Assembly (NCBI RefSeq): GCF_004297125.1
Contig: NZ_SCVD01000003.1
Span: 41,671-105,670 of the forward strand
Source of the DNA: Phenylobacterium sp.
Lineage (GTDB): Bacteria; Pseudomonadota; Alphaproteobacteria; Caulobacterales; Caulobacteraceae
Direction of reading: 5' to 3'
Length of the DNA stretch: 64,000 bases
The notes beneath the pieces were generated by a model. The model searched no databases, was not told the origin of the DNA, and was given only the letters and a program-made list of their open reading frames with translations. Shown here one piece after another: positions 41,954-50,849 of this stretch (the stretch's first letter is position 1; each line of letters begins with the position of its first letter). A program made the position numbers and the translations under genes.

Positions 41954-42550
41954 ATGTGGGACGCCCTCGACATCACCGAAGAAGAGGCCCAGGGGCTGGC
42001 GGAGATCGCGCGGCATGACCTGGAGCTGGCGCGGGACTTCGCGCGCCGGGCGCTGGAGGCCGAGGACAACGACGAAGCCAATCGGCTGGCGCGCAGCTAT
42101 CAGCGCGCGGCGCGGTCGTATCGCCAGACGCTGGCGGTCAAGGCGCGGCTGAAGCGCGATCTGGCGGCCGCGGCGAGGGTGCGGGCCGACACGCCCCGGC
42201 CCAGGCCCGGCGGGGCCGCGGTGGCGCGCCGGATCGGCGAGCTGCGCACCGCGCTCCTGCGCCTGACCTGGGACGAGGCCGATCCGCCTGAAACCGAAGA
42301 CGACACCGCCGAGTTCGCGGCCGCCTGCGAGGAGTTCGCCTCCCGGCGCGAGGGGGTCGAAATCCTCGTGACGCAGGCCTGCCTCAAACCCGACTTCGGC
42401 GAGGCGCCGCTGGACGACGACGTCGCCCGCCTGGCGATGGACCTGCGCCTGCCGCCCGACATCATCGTCCGCTGGCGCGATCTGCCCGATCCGCCGCAGG
42501 CCGCCCTCGACACCGTCGCCGAGGAGATCGACTGGGAAAGCTCGGCGTAA
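41954..42550 (+). CDS. Hypothetical protein, 198 residues, charged and helical
   Basis: A soluble 198-residue protein. The first 75 residues are strongly helical and charged (EEEAQGLAEIARHDLELARDF), likely a coiled coil, and the later part is acidic with a WRDLPDPPQ segment. Similar proteins of unknown function exist in Caulobacterales, as far as the composition suggests, but I cannot name a family. The ribosome site is weak. A repeat element starts immediately after the stop codon. Confidence 0.7.
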   Translation: MWDALDITEEEAQGLAEIARHDLELARDFARRALEAEDNDEANRLARSYQRAARSYRQTLAVKARLKRDLAAAARVRADTPRPRPGGAAVARRIGELRTALLRLTWDEADPPETEDDTAEFAAACEEFASRREGVEILVTQACLKPDFGEAPLDDDVARLAMDLRLPPDIIVRWRDLPDPPQAALDTVAEEIDWESSA

Positions 42551-42696
42551 CCGTCCCTCCCTTAATGGGGAGGGACAGCTCGCCGGCGGCGAGCAGGGTG
42601 GGGAATACGGGGCCAGATTTCAGACGGCGGGGAGGATCCAAACCTCCCCACCCTGGCCGCTGCGCGACCTGTCCCTCCCCATTAAGGGAGGGACGG
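42551..42696. repeat. 146-bp palindromic element
   Basis: Perfect 27-base terminal inverted repeats (42551-42577 and 42670-42696, core TCCCTCCCTTAATGGGGAGG) enclose an inner inverted pair (CAGGGTGGGGA at 42594, its complement at 42645). The element fills the entire gap between the hypothetical gene and purM. The layout is that of a miniature inverted-repeat or REP-type element. Confidence 0.85.
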
Positions 42697-42698
42697 GG

Positions 42699-43724
42699 CT
42701 ACGCCGTCGCCAGTTCGCCCACCACGAACGCGTCCTCGCCGTCGCGCACCAGGCCTTCCAGCACGTCCGGGAGGTCGTGCGGAGCCACGATCAGCACCAG
42801 GCCCAGGCCGCAGTTGAAGGTGCGGCGCATCTCCTGTTCCGAGACGCCGCCGGCCTGCTGCAGCCATTCGAACACCGGGGGGAGGGCCCAGGCGTTCCAG
42901 TCGAACCGGGGCGCCAGGCCCTCGGCGATGGCGCGCGGCGGGTTCTCGACCAGGCCGCCACCGGTGATGTGCGCCAGGCCCTTGATCCGGCCGGCCTTCA
43001 GATGCGGCAGCACCGACTTGATGTAGATGCGCGTGGGCTCCAGCAGCGCCTCGGCCAGGGTCTTTCCCTCGGCGAACGGCGCCGGCGCGTCCCAGGCCAG
43101 GCCCGAGCGCTCGACGATGCGGCGGATCAGCGAATAGCCGTTGGAGTGCGGGCCGGACGAGGCCAGGCCCACCAGGATGTCGCCCGGCTTCTGGTCGCCC
43201 AGGCGCGGGATCACCTTGTCACGGTCGACGGCGCCCACGCAGAACCCAGCCATGTCATAGTCGCCCTCGGCGTACATGCCGGGCATCTCGGCCGTCTCGC
43301 CGCCCACCAGGGCGCAGCCCGCCTGGCGGCAGCCCTCGGCGATGCCGGCCACGACCGAGGCGGCGGCCTCCACGTCCAGCTTGCCGGTGGCGTAGTAGTC
43401 CAGGAACATCAGCGGCTCGGCGCCCTGGGCCAAGAGGTCGTTGACGCACATGCCGACCAGGTCGATGCCGACCGTGCCGTGCCGCCCGGTCTCGATCGCC
43501 ACCTTCAGCTTGGTGCCCACCCCATCGGTCGTGGTGACCAACAGCGGGTCGTCGTAGCCCGCGGCCTTGAGGTCGAAGAGGGCGCCGAACCCGCCCAGCG
43601 ACGGCTCCGAACCCGACCGGCGGGTCGATTTCGCCAGGGGCTTGATGCGCTCCACGAGCTCGTTTCCGGCGTCGATGGAGACGCCGGCTTGCGCATAGGT
43701 GAGACCGTTTGGCCGTTCGGACAT
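42699..43724 (-). CDS. purM: Phosphoribosylformylglycinamidine cyclo-ligase
   Basis: A 341-residue PurM, which closes the imidazole ring of AIR in purine synthesis using ATP. Visible signatures are [21 protein letters not shown] at the N-terminus, [16 protein letters not shown], the [23 protein letters not shown] block and [11 protein letters not shown]. Length and order are standard. It is divergent from rnd with a 77-base gap that should hold both promoters. Its stop lies three bases from the palindromic element. Confidence 0.97.
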   Translation of the reverse strand: MSERPNGLTYAQAGVSIDAGNELVERIKPLAKSTRRSGSEPSLGGFGALFDLKAAGYDDPLLVTTTDGVGTKLKVAIETGRHGTVGIDLVGMCVNDLLAQGAEPLMFLDYYATGKLDVEAAASVVAGIAEGCRQAGCALVGGETAEMPGMYAEGDYDMAGFCVGAVDRDKVIPRLGDQKPGDILVGLASSGPHSNGYSLIRRIVERSGLAWDAPAPFAEGKTLAEALLEPTRIYIKSVLPHLKAGRIKGLAHITGGGLVENPPRAIAEGLAPRFDWNAWALPPVFEWLQQAGGVSEQEMRRTFNCGLGLVLIVAPHDLPDVLEGLVRDGEDAFVVGELATA

Positions 43725-43801
43725 TTACGAACCCGGACTTGGAGTGCAGAGAGACGCGCTTGCGGACTGGAGTCGTCCGCGCGCGGGGCTATAGCTGATT
43801 T

Positions 43802-44980
43802 ATGACGCCTATCACTACCACCGCCGAACTCGCGGCGTTCTGCGACAAGATCAAGGGCCAGCCGTTCGTTGCGGTCGACACCGAGTTCATGCGTGAAACC
43901 ACGTACTGGCCCAAGCTGTGCCTGATCCAGGCGGCGGCGCCGTCCGCCGAGGCGTGCATCGATCCGATGGCCGAGGGCCTGGATCTGGAGCCGTTCCTGG
44001 CGATCATGCGGGATACGTCGATCCTGAAGGTGTTCCACGCCGCCCGGCAGGACGTGGAGATCTTCAACAACCTGCAGGCGATGCCCAGGCCGCTGTTCGA
44101 CACCCAGGTGGCCGGCATGGCGGCGGGCTACGGCGAGCAGATCGCCTATGACGCCCTGGTCCGGCAGATGCTGAAGATCGAGCTCGACAAGAGCTCGCGC
44201 TTCACCGACTGGGCGCGCCGGCCGCTGTCGGACAACCAGCTCACCTACGCCCTGGCCGACGTGACCTACCTGGCCAAGCTGTTCCCCCTGCTGCGCGATC
44301 GGCTCGAGCGGGAAGGCCGCCTGGGCTGGGTGCAGGACGAGATGAACGACCTCACCGACCCGTCGAACTACGACGTCGAGCCGGAGAACGCCTGGAAGCG
44401 TCTGCGTCCGCGCAAGCACAATTCCAAGTACCTGGCGGTGTACCGCGCCGTCGCCGCCTGGCGCGAGCGCACCGCCCAGACCCGCGACCAGCCGCGCGGC
44501 CGGATCCTCAAGGACGAGGCGATCGACGAGATCGCGACGCAGGCCCCGACCGACGCCGACGGCCTGGACCGGCTGCGCTCGGTGCCCAAGGGCTTCTCGG
44601 GCTCGCGGTTCGGCCCCGACCTGGTGATGGCGATCCGCGAGGCGCTGAAGGATCCCGAGGCCTACGCCCCGGTGATCGAGCGGGCCCGCCAGTCGGCGTC
44701 GCCCGCCGCCGGCGCCGTGGTCGAGCTGCTCAAGGTGCTGCTGAAGGCGCGGGCGGAGGAGGCCGGGGTGGCCTCCAAGCTGATCGCCACGGTCTCGGAC
44801 CTGGAGCAGATCGCCAACGACGACGAGGCCGACGTCGCCGCCCTCAAGGGCTGGCGGCGCGAGGCGTTCGGCGAGGACGCCCTGAAGCTGAAGCGCGGCG
44901 AGCTGGCCCTGGTGCTGGACGGCGCGCGGGTGCGGGTCGTCGAGGTCCGACGGGCCCCGCGAACGGCCGCGGCGGGATGA
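43802..44980 (+). CDS. rnd: Ribonuclease D
   Basis: A 392-residue 3'-5' exoribonuclease for tRNA 3' maturation. The DEDD catalytic acids are in VAVDTEFMRE (Asp and Glu), FHAARQDVEIF (Asp) and LTYALADVTYL (Tyr and Asp). An HRDC domain follows (PLLRD region then RILKDEAIDEIATQAP). It is transcribed away from purM, and a probable RNA gene begins just after its stop. Confidence 0.96.
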   Translation: MTPITTTAELAAFCDKIKGQPFVAVDTEFMRETTYWPKLCLIQAAAPSAEACIDPMAEGLDLEPFLAIMRDTSILKVFHAARQDVEIFNNLQAMPRPLFDTQVAGMAAGYGEQIAYDALVRQMLKIELDKSSRFTDWARRPLSDNQLTYALADVTYLAKLFPLLRDRLEREGRLGWVQDEMNDLTDPSNYDVEPENAWKRLRPRKHNSKYLAVYRAVAAWRERTAQTRDQPRGRILKDEAIDEIATQAPTDADGLDRLRSVPKGFSGSRFGPDLVMAIREALKDPEAYAPVIERARQSASPAAGAVVELLKVLLKARAEEAGVASKLIATVSDLEQIANDDEADVAALKGWRREAFGEDALKLKRGELALVLDGARVRVVEVRRAPRTAAAG

Positions 44981-44992
44981 TCCGCGCGAACC

Positions 44993-45017
44993 TTGTGATA
45001 ACTCCAAACGCTTGATC
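44993..45017 (+). promoter_or_regulatory. Promoter for the candidate RNA
   Basis: TTGTGA at 44993-44998 and GCTTGATC at 45010-45017 are separated by 11 bases. This is one mismatch from the Caulobacter housekeeping extended -10 consensus GCTANAWC with a TTG-type -35. It starts 12 bases after the rnd stop. Confidence 0.5.
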
Positions 45018-45021
45018 GAAC

Positions 45022-45390
45022 GCCGGTTTCGGCCGCCGCCCCCGCGCCGTCCACAGGTTCTGCACCGAAGGCGCCACGGAACGTTCACAGGGCCGCCGCA
45101 AGACAACGTTGCGGGCCGCCCGAGGATGGGTGAACCTCTCCTTGCCGAGAGGAACTGCGGCGCGGCGGACCGGGCGACCGGAAGGCGAAGCGGGCAGGAG
45201 GTCTTCCAGATCGAAGGCGTCCGGGGCGACCCGGAAGTTCGGAGAGACGGCGGGCAAAGGAGACGGAGCGGAGTTCGGCTGGGCGACCAGCCGGGCCGAG
45301 GTTCCACTCCCACCAGCAGGCACAGGTCCCCCAACGGATCTGTTTCAGAGGGCGGTGTTCCGGGCGACCGGGACGCCGCCCTCTTCATTT
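45022..45390 (+). ncRNA. Candidate structured non-coding RNA with GCGA tetraloops
   Basis: No frame here has coding character, yet a promoter and a strong terminator bracket about 370 bases. Three internal hairpins close on the same GCGA tetraloop: 45170-45181 (CCGG stem), 45221-45234 (CCGGG stem) and 45276-45293 (CGGCTGG stem). The terminator hairpin at 45349 has a fourth. Another hairpin, CCTCTC with GAGAGG, lies near 45136-45152. RNase P RNA, tmRNA, SRP RNA and 6S RNA were considered, but their diagnostic sequences are absent. The family is unknown; the repeated tetraloops suggest a protein-binding or compactly folded RNA. Confidence 0.5.
45349..45390 (+). terminator. Strong intrinsic terminator
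   Basis: A 15-bp stem (AGGGCGGTGTTCCGG with its partner, two G-U pairs) around a GCGA loop is followed by CTTCATTT. It ends the candidate RNA and faces the convergent RTX gene at 45464. Confidence 0.8.
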
Positions 45391-45463
45391 GGGCCCTACG
45401 GCTGCGGTTCTCCGGTGCCGAAGGTCCGGGGATGGAGGTCGCCGGCGGCGGTCCTCCGTCTCG

Positions 45464-47023
45464 TCAGCCGTACGGCGTGCCGTCGTCGTTGAAGAAGCTG
45501 CGCCCGACCGACGCGCCCGCCGCCGTGAAGTGCTCGACCGAATAGCCCCACGGCTGGGTCCCGGCGACGTCGTAGATGGCCTCGAAACGCGAGCCGTCGT
45601 CGTTGACCACGTCGCGCGCCGTGTAGCGGCCCTGGGCGTCGTAGTGGTCTATGGTCCGCTGCCAGGTCTGGGTGGAGTTGACGTCGTAGTTCCACAGGAT
45701 GTGCGAGCCGTCGTCGTCGTAGGTGGCGTAGACGGTGAGCCGGGCCTGGGCGTCATAGCTGGCGACCAGGTTCTTCCAGGGTTGGGCGTTCAGGGTGTCG
45801 AACCACTGCATCGACGACCTGCCGTCGGCGAAGCTGACACCATAGGTGAGCAGCGTGCCGGTGACGCTGTAGTCGGCGCTGGCCGAGACATAGCCTTGCT
45901 TGCCGAACCCGAAGGTCATGTCGCTGCGCGATCCAGGTTCCAGCCCGGCCTGGGCGGGCGCGATCGGATTGTAGATGCGCAGCAGCGCCGGCTCGTAGCC
46001 CGGGGCGAAGTTGGCCTGGGTCAGCGTCGTGACGCCTGGCAGCACCGCCACGGTCTGGGCCGCCCCCGGCCCCAGATCGCCATCGGCATCGTAGGTCAGG
46101 ACGCCCGTCGAGCGCCAGAAGGTGAGGACGCCCGTCGCGGAATTGAGCGGCGCGCCGCTGGCGTCGACCAGCGCCAGGGTGTCCTCCGCAGCGTTGAAAT
46201 CGGTGACCTGGTCGACCGATCCGTCCACCGCGAACACGAACTTGTCGCGGCCGGCGCCGCCGGTCAGGGAGTCGAAACTGGCGCCCCCCTGCAGTGTGTC
46301 GTTCCCGCCCTGGCCGAAAAGCAGGTCAGCGTTCGCCCCGCCGGTGAGCAGGTCGCCGCTCTCGCTTCCACGGGTTTCGGTGACCGGTGTGCTGGAGACC
46401 ACGGTCATGGAGTGCGTCAGCACCTCGCGGACCGGGTTCGCCAAGGGCTCGCCAGTCCTGCCGGTCGTGAGCGTGACCACGACCTGATCGCTGAAGCCGG
46501 CGTGATAGACTTGCGGGCGCCCATCGTAGAACCGGCTGCCCTCGACCGTCCCGTCGGACCCTAGCACCGCGACGGAACTGCGGCCGTCCGACAGCCGCGA
46601 GACGACGACGACGCCGTCATCGAGCGTGGCGGCGAGCTGCGGAACGCCCCCGGTGGGATACGGCTCGCCCCCGGTGGTGGTGCCGATACGCTGCGAGCCC
46701 GTCTCGACGCCCGCCGCGTCATACAGGTGGACCTCGACGGCGTTCGACCCGCCGGGCGGGTTCACGACGGTGTCGTCGTAGGCGATCGCGAAGCCGCCGC
46801 CGGAGAGGCTGACCACCGAGAAGTTGGCGAAGCTTTCGGCGCGCGGGGGCGCGGTGGAGCCGTCGCTGTTGGTGGCCGTGTCGACGGTGATGGTGCGGAC
46901 TACCGCGCCCTTCGGGTCGAGGAGTTGGGCGACCAGGGTGTAGGCGCCGTTGGTGGGAACGCTGGGGATCGACAACTCGACGCGGCTGCCATTGGCCAGG
47001 GTGGTGGTCGAAATCGTGGGCAT
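45464..47023 (-). CDS. RTX calcium-binding protein with C-terminal aromatic repeats
   Basis: A 519-residue protein without a signal peptide. Residues 1-215 are a beta-rich region of FG-GAP or propeller-like appearance (VSLSGGGFAIAYDD, LAATLDDGVVVVSRLSDGR). Residues 220-300 form an RTX block (GSESGDLLTGG, LLFGQGGNDTLQGG) followed by KFVFAVDGSVDQVTDF. Residues 375-519 contain about four repeats of 35-38 residues of the type YDAQGRYTARDVVNDDGSRFEAIYDV. The repeats after the RTX block are atypical, because type I signals are usually C-terminal. Export by a type I system is likely; the function is unknown. Confidence 0.85.
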   Translation of the reverse strand: MPTISTTTLANGSRVELSIPSVPTNGAYTLVAQLLDPKGAVVRTITVDTATNSDGSTAPPRAESFANFSVVSLSGGGFAIAYDDTVVNPPGGSNAVEVHLYDAAGVETGSQRIGTTTGGEPYPTGGVPQLAATLDDGVVVVSRLSDGRSSVAVLGSDGTVEGSRFYDGRPQVYHAGFSDQVVVTLTTGRTGEPLANPVREVLTHSMTVVSSTPVTETRGSESGDLLTGGANADLLFGQGGNDTLQGGASFDSLTGGAGRDKFVFAVDGSVDQVTDFNAAEDTLALVDASGAPLNSATGVLTFWRSTGVLTYDADGDLGPGAAQTVAVLPGVTTLTQANFAPGYEPALLRIYNPIAPAQAGLEPGSRSDMTFGFGKQGYVSASADYSVTGTLLTYGVSFADGRSSMQWFDTLNAQPWKNLVASYDAQARLTVYATYDDDGSHILWNYDVNSTQTWQRTIDHYDAQGRYTARDVVNDDGSRFEAIYDVAGTQPWGYSVEHFTAAGASVGRSFFNDDGTPYG

Positions 47024-47131
47024 GAACTCTACTCGAACTCTGATCGCGGTACTCGCGCGGGCACCTTGTCTGGCGGAAGGCGCGCCGCAAGCTGCGTTGC
47101 GACGAACTGGCCCAGAACCGCGTCGAAGTGC

Positions 47132-48634
47132 TCAGCCCATCTCCAGCTTGAGCTTCAGGGCCTGGGCCAGCGCCTGGGCGCGGCGCGCCGTCTGCTCGCC
47201 CAGCAGCATGTCCTCCCAGCCGGCGAGTGCGGTCAGCGACAGGCGCTCGCCACGGATCGTCACCGCGGACTTCTCCAGCAGGCGCGGATTACGGGCTGAC
47301 AGGTCGCAGCCGAGCCGGATGGCCGAGCCCAGGGCTCGGGCTCGCTGGCGGCGCTCCGGCGTGAGCACCCGGCCGACCGCCGTGGCGTCCGGCGGCTGCG
47401 GCGAGGCCGAGTGACGGGCGAAGGCGACGTTGGCGAGGAACGCACGCTCGGCGTGGTTCATCCCGGCCAGAGGCGCCCGCAGCACCTGCTCGAACGCCAG
47501 GTCCGCCCGATGGTCGGGGTGAAGGAAGGCGCCGAGGTCGGCCAGCCGGCAGGCGGCGGCCAGCAGCACCCCGTCGCGGTCGCCGAACAGGGGCGGGAGC
47601 TTCTCGAACAGCGGTCCGACCCAGGCCTCCAGCGCCTGGCCGAGGCCGGGCGCGATCCCGCGGTGCGCGGCCAAGGCCTCGCAGCCTTCGATCAGCGGGC
47701 TGAGCTGGCGCACCTCGGGCGGCATGGCCTCCAGCAGCAGGCCCTCGCGGACCCCGTAGGCGGAGATCACCACCTTCTCCACCCCCAGGCGCTCGATCAG
47801 CCGCTCCAGCACCACCGCGGCGTAGGGCAGGGTGTCGAAGCGCTTCTTGGACAGGCCCTCGATCCCCTCCAGCGACCCGCGCGACTGGCGCTGGACGAAC
47901 CGCGCCAGCTCCAGCCCATCGGTGCGGCTGATCTCGTACTGGTGCGCGACGTGCAGCGGATAGTCGGCGAGCTGCATGTGCAGGAGCGCCAGGTTGCGCC
48001 AGGCGCCGCCGACCGCATGGAACTCGGGGCTGGCGTAGCGCTTGGCCAGCGGGCCCAGGTGATCGTCCACCAGCCGCTTCGTGCGATCCAGGTTCAGCGG
48101 CTTCGGCGCCCCCAGGGCGAACGGGCCCAGAGGCAGGGTCGCGCCCTCGATGTTGGTGAAACCGTTCAGACGCACCAGCTCCAGGCTGGAGCCGCCTAGG
48201 TCGCCGACCACGCCCTCGGCGTCGGGCTGGCCGCAGATCACGCCCAGGCCGGCATACCGCGCCTCTTCCTCGCCGGAGAGGACGCGGACCTGCAGGCCCG
48301 TCTCGTCCATGACGCGCTTCAGGAAGGCCTTGCCGTCCGCCGCCTCGCGCACGGCGGCGGTGGCGCAGGCGGTGACCTCGTCGGCCTTCCAGCCGTCCAG
48401 GGCCGCTCGGAACCGCCGCAGCGCGCCGATGGCCGCCTCGACCCCCTCGGGTGACAGGCGGCGGGTGGCGGTCAGGTCCTTGCCGAGGCCGGCGACGACC
48501 TTCTCGTTGTAGATGGTCCAGAGCGCGCGGCCGTCGACCCGGTAGATCACCAGGCGCACGGAATTCGATCCGACATCGATGACGGCGGCCTGGTGGCCCG
48601 CCGCGCGACTGTCGCTATCCCCGAGAGGCCACAT
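47132..48634 (-). CDS. ppx: Exopolyphosphatase (Ppx/GppA family)
   Basis: A 500-residue Ppx/GppA phosphatase with an actin-like fold. The first phosphate loop is [15 protein letters not shown]; the second is [10 protein letters not shown]. The C-terminal half is the helical HD-like region seen in long Ppx proteins ([16 protein letters not shown]). It hydrolyses polyphosphate or pppGpp. Its start lies 20 bases inside the end of ppk, so synthesis and degradation enzymes of polyphosphate share a transcript. GppA specificity cannot be excluded. Confidence 0.93.
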   Translation of the reverse strand: MWPLGDSDSRAAGHQAAVIDVGSNSVRLVIYRVDGRALWTIYNEKVVAGLGKDLTATRRLSPEGVEAAIGALRRFRAALDGWKADEVTACATAAVREAADGKAFLKRVMDETGLQVRVLSGEEEARYAGLGVICGQPDAEGVVGDLGGSSLELVRLNGFTNIEGATLPLGPFALGAPKPLNLDRTKRLVDDHLGPLAKRYASPEFHAVGGAWRNLALLHMQLADYPLHVAHQYEISRTDGLELARFVQRQSRGSLEGIEGLSKKRFDTLPYAAVVLERLIERLGVEKVVISAYGVREGLLLEAMPPEVRQLSPLIEGCEALAAHRGIAPGLGQALEAWVGPLFEKLPPLFGDRDGVLLAAACRLADLGAFLHPDHRADLAFEQVLRAPLAGMNHAERAFLANVAFARHSASPQPPDATAVGRVLTPERRQRARALGSAIRLGCDLSARNPRLLEKSAVTIRGERLSLTALAGWEDMLLGEQTARRAQALAQALKLKLEMG

Positions 48635-50831
48635 TTTCGATCGCGCGCGGCATGTCTTTCACTTTCTGCCCGCGACCGGAGAGACTCGGATTGGTCATGA
48701 AATACTCGTGCGCCGAAAAGGCGTTCGGGTGGTCCCAGGCAGGGTCACGCGTATAGCGGCCGTCGGCGTCCAGGGTCCAGCTTTGCGCTTCGTCCTTCAG
48801 GTTCGCCAGCATGATCTGCTGTAGAACCTGCTGATGTACGGTCGGGTTCTCGATCGGCGTCATGACCTCCACGCGGCGGTCGAGGTTCCGTGGCATCCAG
48901 TCCGCGGAGGACATGTAGAGCCGCGCGTGTTGCGACGGCATTGGATGGCCGTTGGCGAAGGCGACGATCCGCCCGTGCTCGAGGTATCGGCCGACGATCG
49001 ACTTCACCCGGATGTTGTCCGACAGGCCCGGCACGCCCGGGCGCAGACAGCAGATGCCGCGGATGACCAGGTCGATCGGCACGCCCGCCTGGCTGGCCGC
49101 GTACAGGCCATCGATGATCTCCGGGTCGACCAGCGAGTTCATCTTGGCCCAGATGGCGGCGGGCTTGCCGGCGCGGGCGTTTTCAGCCTCCTGCGCGATC
49201 ATCCGCAGCAGGTCGCGCTTCATGGTGACGGGCGAGAACGACAGGCGCTCCAGCCCGACCGGCTGGGCGTAGCCGGTGATGAAGTTGAACAGCTTGGCCG
49301 AGTCGCGCCCGAATGGCGGCTCGGTGGTGAACAGCGACAGGTCAGTGTAAATCCGCGCCGTCACCGGGTGGTAGTTGCCCGTGCCGAAGTGACAGTAGCT
49401 GCGCAGGGCCTCGCCCTCCTTGCGGACGACGGTCGAGAGCTTGGCGTGGGTCTTGTACTCGATGAAGCCGTACACGACGTGGACGCCGGCGCGTTCCAGG
49501 TCGCGCGCCCACTTCAGATTGGCCTCTTCGTCGAACCGCGCCTTGATCTCGATGAGGGCGGTGACGTTCTTGCCGTTCTCGGCGGCCTCGATCAGGGCCG
49601 CCACGATCGGGCTGTCCTTGGACGTGCGGTAGAGCGTCTGCTTGATCGCCAGCACGTTCGGGTCGCGCGCCGCCTGGCGCAGGAACTGGACCACCACGTC
49701 GAAGCTCTCGAACGGATGGTGGACCAGGATGTCCTTCTCGCGGATGGCCGCGAAGCAGTCGCCGCCATGGTCGCGGATTCGCTCGGGGAAGCGCGGCTCG
49801 AAGCGTTTGAACTTCAGGTCGGGGCGGTCGGCGGGGATGAGCTGGGTCAGCTCGTCCAGGCCCAGCAGTCCGTCCATGACGATGATGTCTTCGGGGTTGG
49901 CGTGGAGGCTGCCGGAGATGAAGCCGCGCAGTTCCTCGGGCGTCGAGGCCTCCAGTTCGACGCGGACGACCGAGCCCAGGCGCCGCTGCTTCAAGCGCGC
50001 CTCGAACTCCCGCACCAAGTCTTCGGCCTCCTCCTCGATCTCGACGTCGGAGTCACGGATGAGACGGAACACGCCCTGTTCCTCGATCTCGCAGCCGGGG
50101 AACAGATGGTCGAGGAACAGCGTGACCATGCTCTCCAGCGAGATCACCCGGCGCTGGGCCTTGCGCCGCGTGCTGGGCCGGCCCGGGGCCACGTCCCAGA
50201 ATCGCGCGACCTGGGCCGGCAACGGTGCGAGCGCATAGAGCTGGCGGCCGTCCGACAGGCGGCGGATCTTCAGCACCAGCGAGAACGCCAGGTTCGGGAT
50301 GAAAGGGAAGGGGTGAGCCGGATCGATCGCCAGCGGCGTCAGCACCGGGAACAGTTCCGCGAGGAAGCGCTCCTCCAGCGCCGCGCGCTCCGTCGCGGTG
50401 ACCTCGTCGGCGGAGATGTAGCGCAGTCCTTCGGTCGCGAGTTCGGCGCAGAGCTGGCGCCAGCGCGTCTGCTGGTGGCCGATCAGGTCGGCCGCAGCCT
50501 CGTTGACCCGAACCAGCTGCTCGGCCGGGGTCAGGCCATCCTGGCTCAGGGATCGCACGCCCTCGCGAACCTGCGCCTTCAGGCCGGCCACGCGCACCAT
50601 GTAGAATTCGTCGAGGTTGTTGGCGCTGATCGCCAGGAACCGCAGCCGTTCGAGCAGCGGATGGCGCGGGTTCATGCTCTCCGCGAGCACCCGGCGATTG
50701 AACGCCAGCCACGACAATTCGCGGTTGAAGAACCGCGCCGGCGACTGCGACAGGTCCTCGGCCGGGACCGTCACCGCGTCGGACGCCGCGGTGGAGGCGT
50801 TCATCGGGGCGACGTCATTGGGCGGAGGCAT
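48615..50831 (-). CDS. ppk1: Polyphosphate kinase 1
   Basis: A 738-residue PPK1, which makes polyphosphate from ATP. The N-terminal domain begins [20 protein letters not shown]. The phospholipase-D-like catalytic domains hold [15 protein letters not shown] and the autophosphorylated histidine region [10 protein letters not shown]. The C-terminus has [21 protein letters not shown]. An in-frame ATG at 50804 (MNASTA) is an alternative start. It lies 18 bases after the CYTH-CHAD gene and overlaps ppx. Confidence 0.96.
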   Translation of the reverse strand: MPPPNDVAPMNASTAASDAVTVPAEDLSQSPARFFNRELSWLAFNRRVLAESMNPRHPLLERLRFLAISANNLDEFYMVRVAGLKAQVREGVRSLSQDGLTPAEQLVRVNEAAADLIGHQQTRWRQLCAELATEGLRYISADEVTATERAALEERFLAELFPVLTPLAIDPAHPFPFIPNLAFSLVLKIRRLSDGRQLYALAPLPAQVARFWDVAPGRPSTRRKAQRRVISLESMVTLFLDHLFPGCEIEEQGVFRLIRDSDVEIEEEAEDLVREFEARLKQRRLGSVVRVELEASTPEELRGFISGSLHANPEDIIVMDGLLGLDELTQLIPADRPDLKFKRFEPRFPERIRDHGGDCFAAIREKDILVHHPFESFDVVVQFLRQAARDPNVLAIKQTLYRTSKDSPIVAALIEAAENGKNVTALIEIKARFDEEANLKWARDLERAGVHVVYGFIEYKTHAKLSTVVRKEGEALRSYCHFGTGNYHPVTARIYTDLSLFTTEPPFGRDSAKLFNFITGYAQPVGLERLSFSPVTMKRDLLRMIAQEAENARAGKPAAIWAKMNSLVDPEIIDGLYAASQAGVPIDLVIRGICCLRPGVPGLSDNIRVKSIVGRYLEHGRIVAFANGHPMPSQHARLYMSSADWMPRNLDRRVEVMTPIENPTVHQQVLQQIMLANLKDEAQSWTLDADGRYTRDPAWDHPNAFSAHEYFMTNPSLSGRGQKVKDMPRAIENVASRG

Positions 50832-50849
50832 AGTGATTCCCTGGGTGCG

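Noticed and set aside
45022..45390. RNase P RNA, tmRNA, SRP RNA, 6S RNA or a glycine riboswitch
   Set aside because: The universally conserved RNase P segment GAGGAAAGTCCGGGC, the tmRNA acceptor and TPsiC segments, the SRP GGAAG-AGCA loops and paired glycine-aptamer motifs are all absent; GGAGAGAC alone is not enough.
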